Of a DNA stretch of 64,000 nt, positions 56,214 through 64,000 are shown one piece after another. Origin of the DNA: Burkholderia sp. WAC0059 (GTDB lineage: Bacteria; Pseudomonadota; Gammaproteobacteria; Burkholderiales; Burkholderiaceae). The stretch lies in NCBI RefSeq assembly GCF_002870125.1, contig NZ_PNEO01000003.1, forward strand, positions 186,001 to 250,000, written 5' to 3'. The position numbers were made by a program, and so were the translations under genes. The number at the start of each line of letters is the position of its first letter. Position 1 is the stretch's first letter. A model generated the notes under the pieces. It was not told where the DNA came from, did no database searches, and worked only from the letters and a program-made list of their open reading frames with translations.

Positions 56214-56867
56214 ATGACCATTCGAGCTCAATCGCTGGATACGTTGGCTTCCCGGGCCTCGCGGGACTTCGAGGCGCAGGCGCTCGGGCTCGTGCCGATC
56301 GTCGTGGAAACGAGTGGGCGCGGCGAGCGCTCGTACGACATCTACTCGCGTCTGCTCAAGGAGCGCGTGGTGTTCCTCGTCGGCGAGGTCAACGACCAGA
56401 CGGCCAATCTCGTCGTCGCCCAGTTGCTGTTCCTCGAGAGCGAGAATCCCGACAAGGACATCAGCCTCTACATCAACAGCCCGGGCGGATCGGTATCGGC
56501 CGGCATGGCGATCTACGACACGATGCAGTTCATCAAGCCCGACGTTTCGACCCTTTGCATGGGGCTCGCGGCCAGCATGGGCGCGTTCCTGCTCGCGGCC
56601 GGCGCGAAGGAAAAGCGTTTCGCGTTGCCGAACGCGCGCGTGATGATTCACCAGCCGCTCGGCGGCGCACGCGGCCAGGCGTCGGACATCGAGATCCAGG
56701 CGCGCGAAATTCTCTACCTGAAGGAGCGCCTGAACAATCTGCTGGCCCAGCATACGGGCCAGCCGGTCGAGCGTATCGCGCGCGACACGGATCGCGACAA
56801 CTTCATGTCCGGCGAGGACGCCCAGGCTTACGGGCTCGTCGACCAGGTGCTCCACAAGCGTCCGTAA
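56214..56867 (+). CDS. clpP: ATP-dependent Clp protease proteolytic subunit
   Basis: The serine-protease core of ClpXP/ClpAP. At 217 residues the length is normal. The catalytic triad is S121 ([11 protein letters not shown]), H146 ([10 protein letters not shown]) and D195 (DTDRDNFMS). [20 protein letters not shown] and [19 protein letters not shown] are family hallmarks. The ATG at 56214 (MTIRAQSLD) follows an AAGGA ribosome-binding site; the in-frame ATG at 56145 lies within a region that looks non-coding. clpX follows after 199 bases. Confidence 0.97.
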   Translation: MTIRAQSLDTLASRASRDFEAQALGLVPIVVETSGRGERSYDIYSRLLKERVVFLVGEVNDQTANLVVAQLLFLESENPDKDISLYINSPGGSVSAGMAIYDTMQFIKPDVSTLCMGLAASMGAFLLAAGAKEKRFALPNARVMIHQPLGGARGQASDIEIQAREILYLKERLNNLLAQHTGQPVERIARDTDRDNFMSGEDAQAYGLVDQVLHKRP

Positions 56868-57066
56868 GCGTGCCCGTCAGCACAGGGTGCGGCCCCGATA
56901 CCGGGTTTCGGAAGCGGGGCCGGCGCTTGTGAAATAATCGGAAACGGACGCTACCTGGCCTGCGGCCAACCTGCCGTCCAGCAGGCGGTTCACGTCTTTC
57001 CCGCGCGGGCGGAGCGGCGGGAAAACGGCGTATCATGTAACAGAGTGTCCGGAGGCTCATCTATCC

Positions 57067-58338
<1,272 letters not shown>

Positions 58339-58363
58339 TGGTGATCGGCTAAAGAGTTCCGGG

Positions 58364-58398
58364 AAAAAGCCGTTCATACAGTGGATGAACGGCTTTTT
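58364..58398 (+). terminator. Intrinsic terminator after clpX
   Basis: AAAAAGCCGTTCAT (58364-58377) pairs with ATGAACGGCTTTTT (58385-58398) around a 7-base loop. The five-T run completes a Rho-independent terminator. Confidence 0.93.
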
Positions 58399-58462
58399 CG
58401 TTTATCTTGTGGTCGATGGCGTACTTTTTTGGTGTCACTGAACTTTTCCCACACGCTTGAGG

Positions 58463-58491
58463 CTTGCAATCGTTGGCGCCGGCCTCATTTA
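58463..58491 (+). promoter_or_regulatory. Sigma-32-like heat-shock promoter of lon
   Basis: CTTGCAA (58463-58469), 13 bases, CCTCATTTA (58483-58491), close to the sigma-32 pattern CTTGAAA / CCCCATnTA. It lies 35 bases before the lon ATG, where a heat-shock promoter is expected. The terminator after clpX separates lon from clpPX. Confidence 0.6.
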
Positions 58492-58525
58492 TCGAACGAA
58501 CTGATTCCACTCATGGGGAAATGAA

Positions 58526-60949
58526 ATGTCAGGAACCCAACTCCTCCCGCCGGAACGCATCACGCTCCCGCTGCTGCCGCTGCGGGACGTCGTCGTTTTC
58601 CCGCATATGGTGATTCCGCTTTTCGTGGGTCGGCCGAAATCGATTCGGGCCCTCGAAGTCGCGATGGAGGGCGGCAAGCACATCATGCTCGTCGCGCAGA
58701 AAACCGCCGCCAAGGACGAGCCGACCGAAAAAGACATGTACGAAGTGGGATGTATCGCCAACATCCTGCAGATGCTGAAGCTGCCCGACGGCACCGTGAA
58801 GGTGCTCGTCGAGGGCCTGCAGCGCGCGAAGACGCTGTCCATCGAGGAGCAGGAAACGCAGTTTTCCTGCGAGGTCATGCCGCTCGAGCCCGATCACGCG
58901 GACGGCGCCGAAACCGAGGCGCTGCGCCGGGCGATCGTTTCGCAGTTCGACCAGTACGTTAAGCTCAACAAGAAGATCCCGCCCGAGATCCTGACTTCGC
59001 TGTCGGGCATCGACGAGGCCGGGCGTCTTGCCGACACGATCGCGGCGCATCTGCCGCTCAAGCTCGACCAGAAGCAGCACATTCTCGAAATGTTCCCGGT
59101 CGTCGAGCGCCTCGAGCATCTGCTCGCGCAGCTCGAGGCCGAGATCGACATCCTGCAGGTCGAAAAGCGCATCCGCGGGCGCGTGAAGCGCCAGATGGAG
59201 AAGAGCCAGCGCGAGTACTACCTGAACGAGCAGGTCAAGGCGATCCAGAAGGAACTGGGCGAGGGCGAAGAGGGCGCCGATCTCGAGGAGCTCGAGAAGC
59301 GCATCACGGCCGCGCGCATGCCGAAGGAGGCGAAGAAGAAGGCCGACGCCGAGCTGAAGAAGCTCAAGCTGATGTCGCCGATGTCGGCCGAAGCGACGGT
59401 CGTGCGCAACTATATCGACACGCTGATCGGGCTGCCGTGGCGCAAGAAGAGCAAGGTCAACAACGACCTCGAGAACGCCGAGCGCGTGCTCGACGAGGAC
59501 CACTACGGTCTCGAGAAGGTGAAGGAACGCATTCTCGAGTACCTCGCGGTCCAGCAGCGCGTGGACAAGGTGAAGGCGCCGATCCTGTGCCTCGTCGGGC
59601 CGCCGGGCGTGGGCAAGACCTCGCTCGGACAGTCGATCGCGCGCGCGACGAACCGCAAGTTCGTGCGCATGGCGTTGGGCGGCGTGCGTGACGAGGCCGA
59701 AATTCGCGGCCACCGTCGCACGTACATCGGGTCGATGCCGGGCAAGATCCTGCAGAGCCTCACGAAGGTCGGCGTGCGCAATCCGCTCTTCCTGCTCGAC
59801 GAAGTCGACAAGATGGGCATGGATTTCCGCGGCGATCCTTCTTCGGCGCTGCTCGAAGTGCTCGATCCGGAGCAGAACCACACGTTCGCCGATCACTACA
59901 TCGAGGTCGATTTCGATCTCTCGGACGTGATGTTCGTCGCGACGTCGAACTCGCTGAACATCCCGCCGCCGCTGCTCGACCGGATGGAAGTGATCCGCCT
60001 GTCGGGGTACACGGAGGAAGAGAAGGTCAGCATCGCGCTGCGCTATCTGCTGCCCAAGCAGAAGAAGAACAACGGCCTGAAGGCCGGCGAAATCGAGGTC
60101 ACAGAAGGCGCGATCCGCGACATCATCCGCTACTACACGCGTGAGGCGGGGGTGCGTTCGCTCGAGCGCGAAGTGTCGAAGATCTGCCGCAAGGTCGTGA
60201 AGATGCTGCTGCTGAAGAAGGCGGAAGGCGCGGTGACGGTCGACGGCAGCAATCTCGACACGTTCCTCGGCGTGCGCAAGTACGACTTCGGCCTGGCCGC
60301 GAAGGAAAACCAGATCGGCCAGGTGACGGGACTCGCGTGGACCGAGGTCGGCGGCGATCTGCTGACGATCGAGGCGGCCGTGATGCCCGGCAAGGGCAAC
60401 GTGATCCGCACGGGTTCGCTCGGCGACGTGATGAAGGAGTCGGTCGAGGCGGCGCGCTCGGTGGTGCGTTCGCGCTCGCGTCGCCTCGGCATCAAGGACG
60501 AGGCGTTCGAGAAGCAGGACACCCACATCCACGTGCCCGAAGGCGCGACGCCGAAGGACGGTCCGTCCGCCGGCATTGCGATGACGACGGCGCTCGTTTC
60601 GGTGCTGACTGGCATTCCGGTCCGTGCCGACGTGGCGATGACGGGCGAGATCACGCTGCGCGGCGAAGTGCTGCCGATCGGCGGGCTGAAGGAAAAGCTG
60701 CTGGCGGCCCATCGCGGCGGCATCAAGCTCGTGCTGATTCCGGAAGAAAACGTGAAGGACCTGGCGGAGATTCCGGACAACGTGAAGAACGCCATCGAGA
60801 TCGTGCCGGTCCGCTGGATCGACAAGGTGCTCGAACTCGCGCTCGAACGCGTGCCGCAACCGCTGCCCGAGGAAGAGACGAAGGCCGACGCGCCGGTTGC
60901 CGCCGAACCGGCCAAGGACGCCGGCGCGACCGAGGTGGTCAAGCACTGA
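58526..60949 (+). CDS. lon: ATP-dependent protease Lon
   Basis: A homo-oligomeric AAA+ serine protease for damaged and regulatory proteins. The 807-residue protein has the substrate-binding LON domain ([19 protein letters not shown]), a coiled-coil middle ([19 protein letters not shown]), Walker A ([15 protein letters not shown]), Walker B ([10 protein letters not shown]), and the protease domain with Ser681 ([11 protein letters not shown]) and Lys724 ([13 protein letters not shown]). The C-terminal 30 residues are Glu/Ala-rich. A sigma-32-like promoter precedes it and an intrinsic terminator follows. Confidence 0.97.
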   Translation: MSGTQLLPPERITLPLLPLRDVVVFPHMVIPLFVGRPKSIRALEVAMEGGKHIMLVAQKTAAKDEPTEKDMYEVGCIANILQMLKLPDGTVKVLVEGLQRAKTLSIEEQETQFSCEVMPLEPDHADGAETEALRRAIVSQFDQYVKLNKKIPPEILTSLSGIDEAGRLADTIAAHLPLKLDQKQHILEMFPVVERLEHLLAQLEAEIDILQVEKRIRGRVKRQMEKSQREYYLNEQVKAIQKELGEGEEGADLEELEKRITAARMPKEAKKKADAELKKLKLMSPMSAEATVVRNYIDTLIGLPWRKKSKVNNDLENAERVLDEDHYGLEKVKERILEYLAVQQRVDKVKAPILCLVGPPGVGKTSLGQSIARATNRKFVRMALGGVRDEAEIRGHRRTYIGSMPGKILQSLTKVGVRNPLFLLDEVDKMGMDFRGDPSSALLEVLDPEQNHTFADHYIEVDFDLSDVMFVATSNSLNIPPPLLDRMEVIRLSGYTEEEKVSIALRYLLPKQKKNNGLKAGEIEVTEGAIRDIIRYYTREAGVRSLEREVSKICRKVVKMLLLKKAEGAVTVDGSNLDTFLGVRKYDFGLAAKENQIGQVTGLAWTEVGGDLLTIEAAVMPGKGNVIRTGSLGDVMKESVEAARSVVRSRSRRLGIKDEAFEKQDTHIHVPEGATPKDGPSAGIAMTTALVSVLTGIPVRADVAMTGEITLRGEVLPIGGLKEKLLAAHRGGIKLVLIPEENVKDLAEIPDNVKNAIEIVPVRWIDKVLELALERVPQPLPEEETKADAPVAAEPAKDAGATEVVKH

Positions 60950-60999
60950 CTCCCTGACCTGACGCCGGGCGGCTAAAACCGCCGGCAGACCGTACCGGG

Positions 61000-61034
61000 A
61001 AAAGCTCGCGACTCACGAGGTCGCGGGCTTTTTT
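61000..61034 (+). terminator. Intrinsic terminator after lon
   Basis: AAAAGCTCGCGAC pairs with GTCGCGGGCTTTT around a short loop, with one mismatch in the stem (TC opposite GG), followed by six T's ending at 61034. Confidence 0.88.
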
Positions 61035-61084
61035 ATTGCGTGCGCCGTTGCCCGCCGGTCGCAGCCGTGCCGTTTCCGGCCGGC

Positions 61085-61113
61085 TTGACACGGGGCTTTC
61101 GGCCTCGTCTAAT
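61085..61113 (+). promoter_or_regulatory. Sigma-70 promoter of hupB
   Basis: TTGACA (61085-61090), 17 bases, TCTAAT (61108-61113). A consensus -35 with a good -10; transcript start near 61120, giving an 80-base leader before hupB. Confidence 0.65.
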
Positions 61114-61198
61114 GAGCGGGCCCGGCTTTAGCCGGGTTCGTCTTTTCCTGGCGCGGTACGCGCGCCAACGTTTGCCAAACACATTCTCGGGGGCTGGA

Positions 61199-61471
61199 AT
61201 GAATAAAACGGAATTGATCGATCACATCGCGCAGCAGGCCGACATTTCGAAAGCGGCGGCGGGACGGGCGCTCGACGCCCTGATCGGCGGGGTCAAGGGG
61301 ACGTTGAAGAAGGGCGGCACGGTCACGCTGGTGGGCTTCGGCACGTTCGCCGTCGGCAAGCGCACGGCGCGCACGGGACGCAACCCGCGCACGGGCGCGG
61401 CCATCAAGATCAAGGCGGCAAAGGTGCCCAAGTTCCGGCCTGGAAAAGCGCTCAAAGATGCGCTAAACTAA
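61199..61471 (+). CDS. hupB: DNA-binding protein HU
   Basis: A nucleoid-organising histone-like protein of 90 residues. [20 protein letters not shown] is the HU N terminus. [20 protein letters not shown] and [21 protein letters not shown] are the HU signature and the DNA-binding beta arm, with the Pro at the arm tip in NPRTG. Four or more candidate ATGs exist; 61199 gives the canonical length. It follows lon, as the HU gene does in many proteobacteria. Confidence 0.97.
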   Translation: MNKTELIDHIAQQADISKAAAGRALDALIGGVKGTLKKGGTVTLVGFGTFAVGKRTARTGRNPRTGAAIKIKAAKVPKFRPGKALKDALN

Positions 61472-61526
61472 CGGGCTTCCTGCATCAGGGCCGCTATGGC
61501 TGCACCATGCAAGGCGGCGGAAAGCT

Positions 61527-61602
61527 GGGTGCTTAGCTCAGTTGGTAGAGCGGCGCCCTTACAAGGCGTAGGTCGGGAGTTCGAGCCTCTCAGCACCCAC
61601 CA
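61527..61602 (+). tRNA. tRNA-Val (anticodon UAC)
   Basis: A 76-nt tRNA with encoded CCA. Acceptor GGGTGCT pairs with AGCACCC. D loop AGCTCAGTTGGTAGAGC, anticodon loop CTTACAA (anticodon TAC, codon GUA) on a GCGCC/GGCGT stem, and T arm TCGGGAGTTCGAGCCTCTC-like. It lies 55 bases after hupB. Confidence 0.95.
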
Positions 61603-61656
61603 CCAGCTTCCGTTCGCGGCCGTCGAAGCAGTCCGGAGAAGGACCGTGCAGTTCAG

Positions 61657-61692
61657 AAAACCCGCGTAGCCGGTCGGCTTCCGCGGGTTTTT
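61657..61692 (+). terminator. Intrinsic terminator after tRNA-Val
   Basis: AAAACCCGCG (61657-61666) pairs with CGCGGGTTTT (61683-61692), with a loop of about 16 bases, then T-rich sequence. Confidence 0.85.
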
Positions 61693-61747
61693 CTTTTCTT
61701 GATCGCTTTTCGCGCCTTCCTTGCTCTTTTTCGCTCACTGCGCGGGG

Positions 61748-63061
61748 CTAACTCGACTTCGTCACGCGCCAGACCGCGTTGCCGGCATCGTCGGCGATGA
61801 TGAGCGCACCATCCTTATCCTGGGCCAGTCCGACCGGTGCGCCGTAGAGCTCCTTTTCGTCGTCGGACACGAACCCGGAGACGACGGGCGTCGGCGCGCC
61901 GACGGGCTTGCCGTTCTGGAACGGGATGTAGGCGACCGCGTAGCCGCTTAGCGGCGAACGATCCCAACTGCCGTGCTCGCCGATGAAGGCGCCGCCCCGA
62001 TACTGCGCCGGCAGGTTGTCGCCGGTATAGAAGAGCAGACCGAGCGGCGCGACGTGCGAGCCGATCGCATAGTCCGGGCTGATCGCCTTCGCGACAAGAT
62101 CGGGGCGCTGCTGGTGGACGCGCCGGTCGACGTGCTGGCCGAAATAGCTGTATGGCCAGCCGTAGAAGCCGCCGTCCTTCACCGAGGTCAGATAGTCGGG
62201 GACGAGATCCGCGCCGATTTCGTCCCGCTCGTTCGCGATCGCCCAGAGCTGCCCCGTTTGCGGTTCCCATTGCAGTCCGGTCGGATTGCGTATCCCGGAC
62301 GCGTAGATGCGGCTCGCGCCCGTCGCCACGTCGACTTCGAGGATGTCCGCGCGCCGGTATTCGACGTCGAGGCCGTTTTCTCCCACATTGCTGTTCGATC
62401 CGACGCCGACGTACAGCTTCTTGCCGTCGGGGCTCGCGAGCAGCGACTTGGTCCAGTGGTGATTGATCGTGTTCGGCAGATCGGCGAGCTCGACCCCGGG
62501 TTCGGAAATGCTCGTTTCGCCCGATTTATACGGGAATTTCAGGAGCGCATCGGTGTCGGCGACGTAGAGCGTGTCGCCGATCAACTGCATGCCGAACGGC
62601 GAATGCAGATGGTCGATGAACACGTACTGGTCCCAACCGCTGCCGTCGGCGCGCCGTCTCAGCAACGTGATGCGATTGGCGCCGCTGGCTTCCTTGCCCG
62701 AGCGCCGCTGGATCATGCCGGCGATCAACTGCTTCGGCGTGGTAACGGGTTCCGCGTTCGGGCTGCCCGATTCGGCCACGAGAATGTCGTCGTTGGGGAG
62801 CACGTAGACCTGGCGCGGATGCCGAAGCCCGGTCGCGATCCGTTCGATCTGCAGGCCCGCCACGACCCTCGGCGTCCTGCCGTTCTGCCAGCCGGCGTAG
62901 CTCGGCACCTGCATCGGCGGTTTGAGGAAGTTCTGCGCGCTCGGCAGCGGCGGATTCGGTCCGAACTGATGCGCGGCATCGTATTGGGCCTGCTTGTCGC
63001 ATCCGCTGACGAAGGCCGTTGCGGCGATCGCAAGGACGCCGCACAGGGTGGACTTATTCAT
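61748..63061 (-). CDS. Sorbosone-dehydrogenase-type lipoprotein (PQQ sugar dehydrogenase fold)
   Basis: A 437-residue six-bladed beta-propeller protein of the glucose/sorbosone dehydrogenase family, many of which are PQQ-dependent. The signal ends in the lipobox FVSGC (Cys21), so it should be anchored in the outer or inner membrane facing the periplasm. Family segments are ATGLRHPRQVYVLPNDDILVA, YVGVGSNSNVGENG, IYASGIRNPTGLQWEPQTGQ, WAIANERDEIGADLVPDYL and GAFIGEHGSWDRSPLSGY. It overlaps the upstream DUF2231 gene by eight bases, so the two are coupled; the membrane protein may be its redox partner (inference). The substrate is unknown. Confidence 0.88.
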   Translation of the reverse strand: MNKSTLCGVLAIAATAFVSGCDKQAQYDAAHQFGPNPPLPSAQNFLKPPMQVPSYAGWQNGRTPRVVAGLQIERIATGLRHPRQVYVLPNDDILVAESGSPNAEPVTTPKQLIAGMIQRRSGKEASGANRITLLRRRADGSGWDQYVFIDHLHSPFGMQLIGDTLYVADTDALLKFPYKSGETSISEPGVELADLPNTINHHWTKSLLASPDGKKLYVGVGSNSNVGENGLDVEYRRADILEVDVATGASRIYASGIRNPTGLQWEPQTGQLWAIANERDEIGADLVPDYLTSVKDGGFYGWPYSYFGQHVDRRVHQQRPDLVAKAISPDYAIGSHVAPLGLLFYTGDNLPAQYRGGAFIGEHGSWDRSPLSGYAVAYIPFQNGKPVGAPTPVVSGFVSDDEKELYGAPVGLAQDKDGALIIADDAGNAVWRVTKSS

Positions 63062-63497
63062 GGGCCACCTCCGCAAGAACGAACTTGTCGAACGCGAGCG
63101 CGATTTGCCCGACGCTCAGCAGGGCGACCGTGATCACCGAGAGAATCACGCTCATCGGGACCGTCGCATAGGCATCGCGACTGTGAACGAATGCGTTGAC
63201 GATCGCGGCGAGAATGCCCACGAGGTTCAACCAGAAGTCGAGTTTTTCGATGTGCGTAACCGTATGGCGCGACGGAATCCAGACGTGGATGAGGTTGATC
63301 ACGCGCGGGATGATGGCGAAGAACAGTCCTACCGTGACGAGCCATGCAGCCCCTTTCACCCAGAAAACGTTGGCCGTGATCGTGTAGACGATGTCGAAGA
63401 TCAGCGTGCCGACGAAAAGGCCGTAGGGAACTGGATTCAGCAGATCGAAGACCGCCGTGGCCAATCTTGACTGATATTTCGGACTTGCTGGGGCCAT
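63054..63497 (-). CDS. DUF2231 domain membrane protein
   Basis: A 147-residue inner-membrane protein of the DUF2231 family (small proteins with about four membrane helices, often beside PQQ-type dehydrogenases). Helices: FDLLNPVPYGLFVGTLIFDI, WLVTVGLFFAIIPRVINLIH, FWLNLVGILAAIVNAFVH and VILSVITVALLSVGQIALAF. Conserved His or Asp near helices 1 and 3 could be redox- or heme-related, but I cannot show this. I chose the ATG at 63497 (MAPASPKYQSRL), preceded by AAAGGA; a TTG at 63515 adds six residues. Confidence 0.85.
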   Translation of the reverse strand: MAPASPKYQSRLATAVFDLLNPVPYGLFVGTLIFDIVYTITANVFWVKGAAWLVTVGLFFAIIPRVINLIHVWIPSRHTVTHIEKLDFWLNLVGILAAIVNAFVHSRDAYATVPMSVILSVITVALLSVGQIALAFDKFVLAEVAHE

Positions 63498-64000
63498 GAT
63501 ATGTCCTTTTTTCAAGAGTTAACACCGCGATAACCGACACGCGGGAGCGGTCGGTCGGACCCTGACATTGACACCATCCGCCTGAATTATCTTTCGCGTT
63601 TTCATCGTCCGGAAATCGGGTTATGTACTTAAAGATTCATTTGGAATGTAGTCCTGAGATAAACTGGAATGCAGATTGAATTTTTCAGTCGAATGGGCCA
63701 TTCGCCTTGCGCAATTCATGTGCCTGAATTTTTCCAGAGAAGAATTGGATAGCCGCGTTATCGGGCGATTTATATTTGTCGTGCATACCCGTCTGGCACG
63801 CCGCATGCTGGATTAGCAGGGGCGAAAAGCGCCTGGACGCCGCCCGGTGGTCGATTGCATAGCGGTGTCCGCCGAGTCGGCGATTCTTTCCGCCGCGCAT
63901 GCCCGCCATTCCGTTTCGTGTCCTGATTTACCCTATATGAAGCCACGTTCTTTTTGCGGCAAAGTCCGGCTGTGCAAAAGCGGGCGCTGGGTGAGAATGG
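63498..64000. other. Low-GC region at the right edge, no supported gene
   Basis: About 500 bases. The upstream part should hold the promoter of the DUF2231 operon. The rest has reduced GC and contains two overlapping minus-strand frames (63621-63806 and 63685-63909) in different registers. The second (74 residues) reads more like protein, but no ribosome-binding site is visible and neither shows a known motif, so I do not call them. A gene may begin beyond 64000. Confidence 0.4.

Noticed and set aside
58456-58491. CTTGAGG at 58456 as the -35 of the lon heat-shock promoter
   Set aside because: The gap to CCTCATTTA would be 20 bases, too long; CTTGCAA at 58463 gives 13 and fits better.
63621-63806. 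Minus-strand frame of 61 residues at the right edge
   Set aside because: Overlaps another frame in a different register; no ribosome-binding site.

Overview
The window is a GC-rich (mostly about two-thirds G+C by eye) chromosomal segment of a betaproteobacterium of the order Burkholderiales, most likely Burkholderia sensu lato. This rests on gene order (surE-pcm-nlpD-rpoS; phaC-phaA-phbB-phaR; mfd/ispD/ispF; envZ/ompR; tig-clpP-clpX-lon-hupB) and on how closely the proteins resemble Burkholderia homologues I remember. Species cannot be fixed from the sequence alone. I see no insertion sequence, prophage, CRISPR array or replication origin.

Layout. 1-1500: 5' part of trxA (minus strand, cut by the window edge), the 4.5S SRP RNA gene ffs, and an unrecognised Asn/Gln/Ser-rich small protein of low GC. 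1500-14420: dnaX-ybaB-recR, surE-pcm-nlpD-rpoS-exonuclease, rlmD, convergent bamD, then rluD-pgeF. 14700-19600: a complete polyhydroxybutyrate locus (phaC, phaA, phbB, phaR). 19850-24565: a four-gene accessory cassette (class III CoA-transferase, MFS carrier, short citrate-synthase-fold lyase, SMP-30/gluconolactonase). It has an inverted-repeat operator candidate in front and a 40-bp perfect palindrome behind. 24600-27030: a SulP transporter and a low-GC pair of small membrane proteins. 27470-32770: rimO with an overlapping leader ORF that copies its N terminus, a PfkB sugar kinase, an exported protein, metC and serB.

33300-42000: AsmA-family protein, a small unknown protein, a REC-PAS-HK-REC hybrid kinase, mscL, threonine-dehydratase-like enzyme and argE. 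42100-49300: mfd, ispD, ispF and the envZ/ompR pair. 49480-54220: a small exported protein, a DUF1501 protein, a MarR regulator, tRNA-Leu(UAG), a squalene/phytoene-synthase-family enzyme and glycerate kinase. 54240-61700: the proteostasis block tig, clpP, clpX, lon (with a sigma-32-like promoter), hupB and tRNA-Val(UAC), with clear intrinsic terminators. 61748-63500: a two-gene minus-strand operon of a sorbosone-dehydrogenase-type lipoprotein and a DUF2231 membrane protein. The last 500 bases are lower in GC and have no gene I can support.

Functionally this is mostly housekeeping: replication and repair, translation, outer-membrane assembly, stationary-phase control, proteolysis and PHB storage. 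The best candidate for an undescribed system is the CoA-transferase/lyase/lactonase/transporter cassette, which looks like an import, ring-opening, CoA-activation and C-C-cleavage route. Its products could feed the adjacent PHB genes. Other unusual items are the RimO-mimicking leader ORF, two probable leaderless promoters (dnaX, surE) and the low-GC orphan genes.
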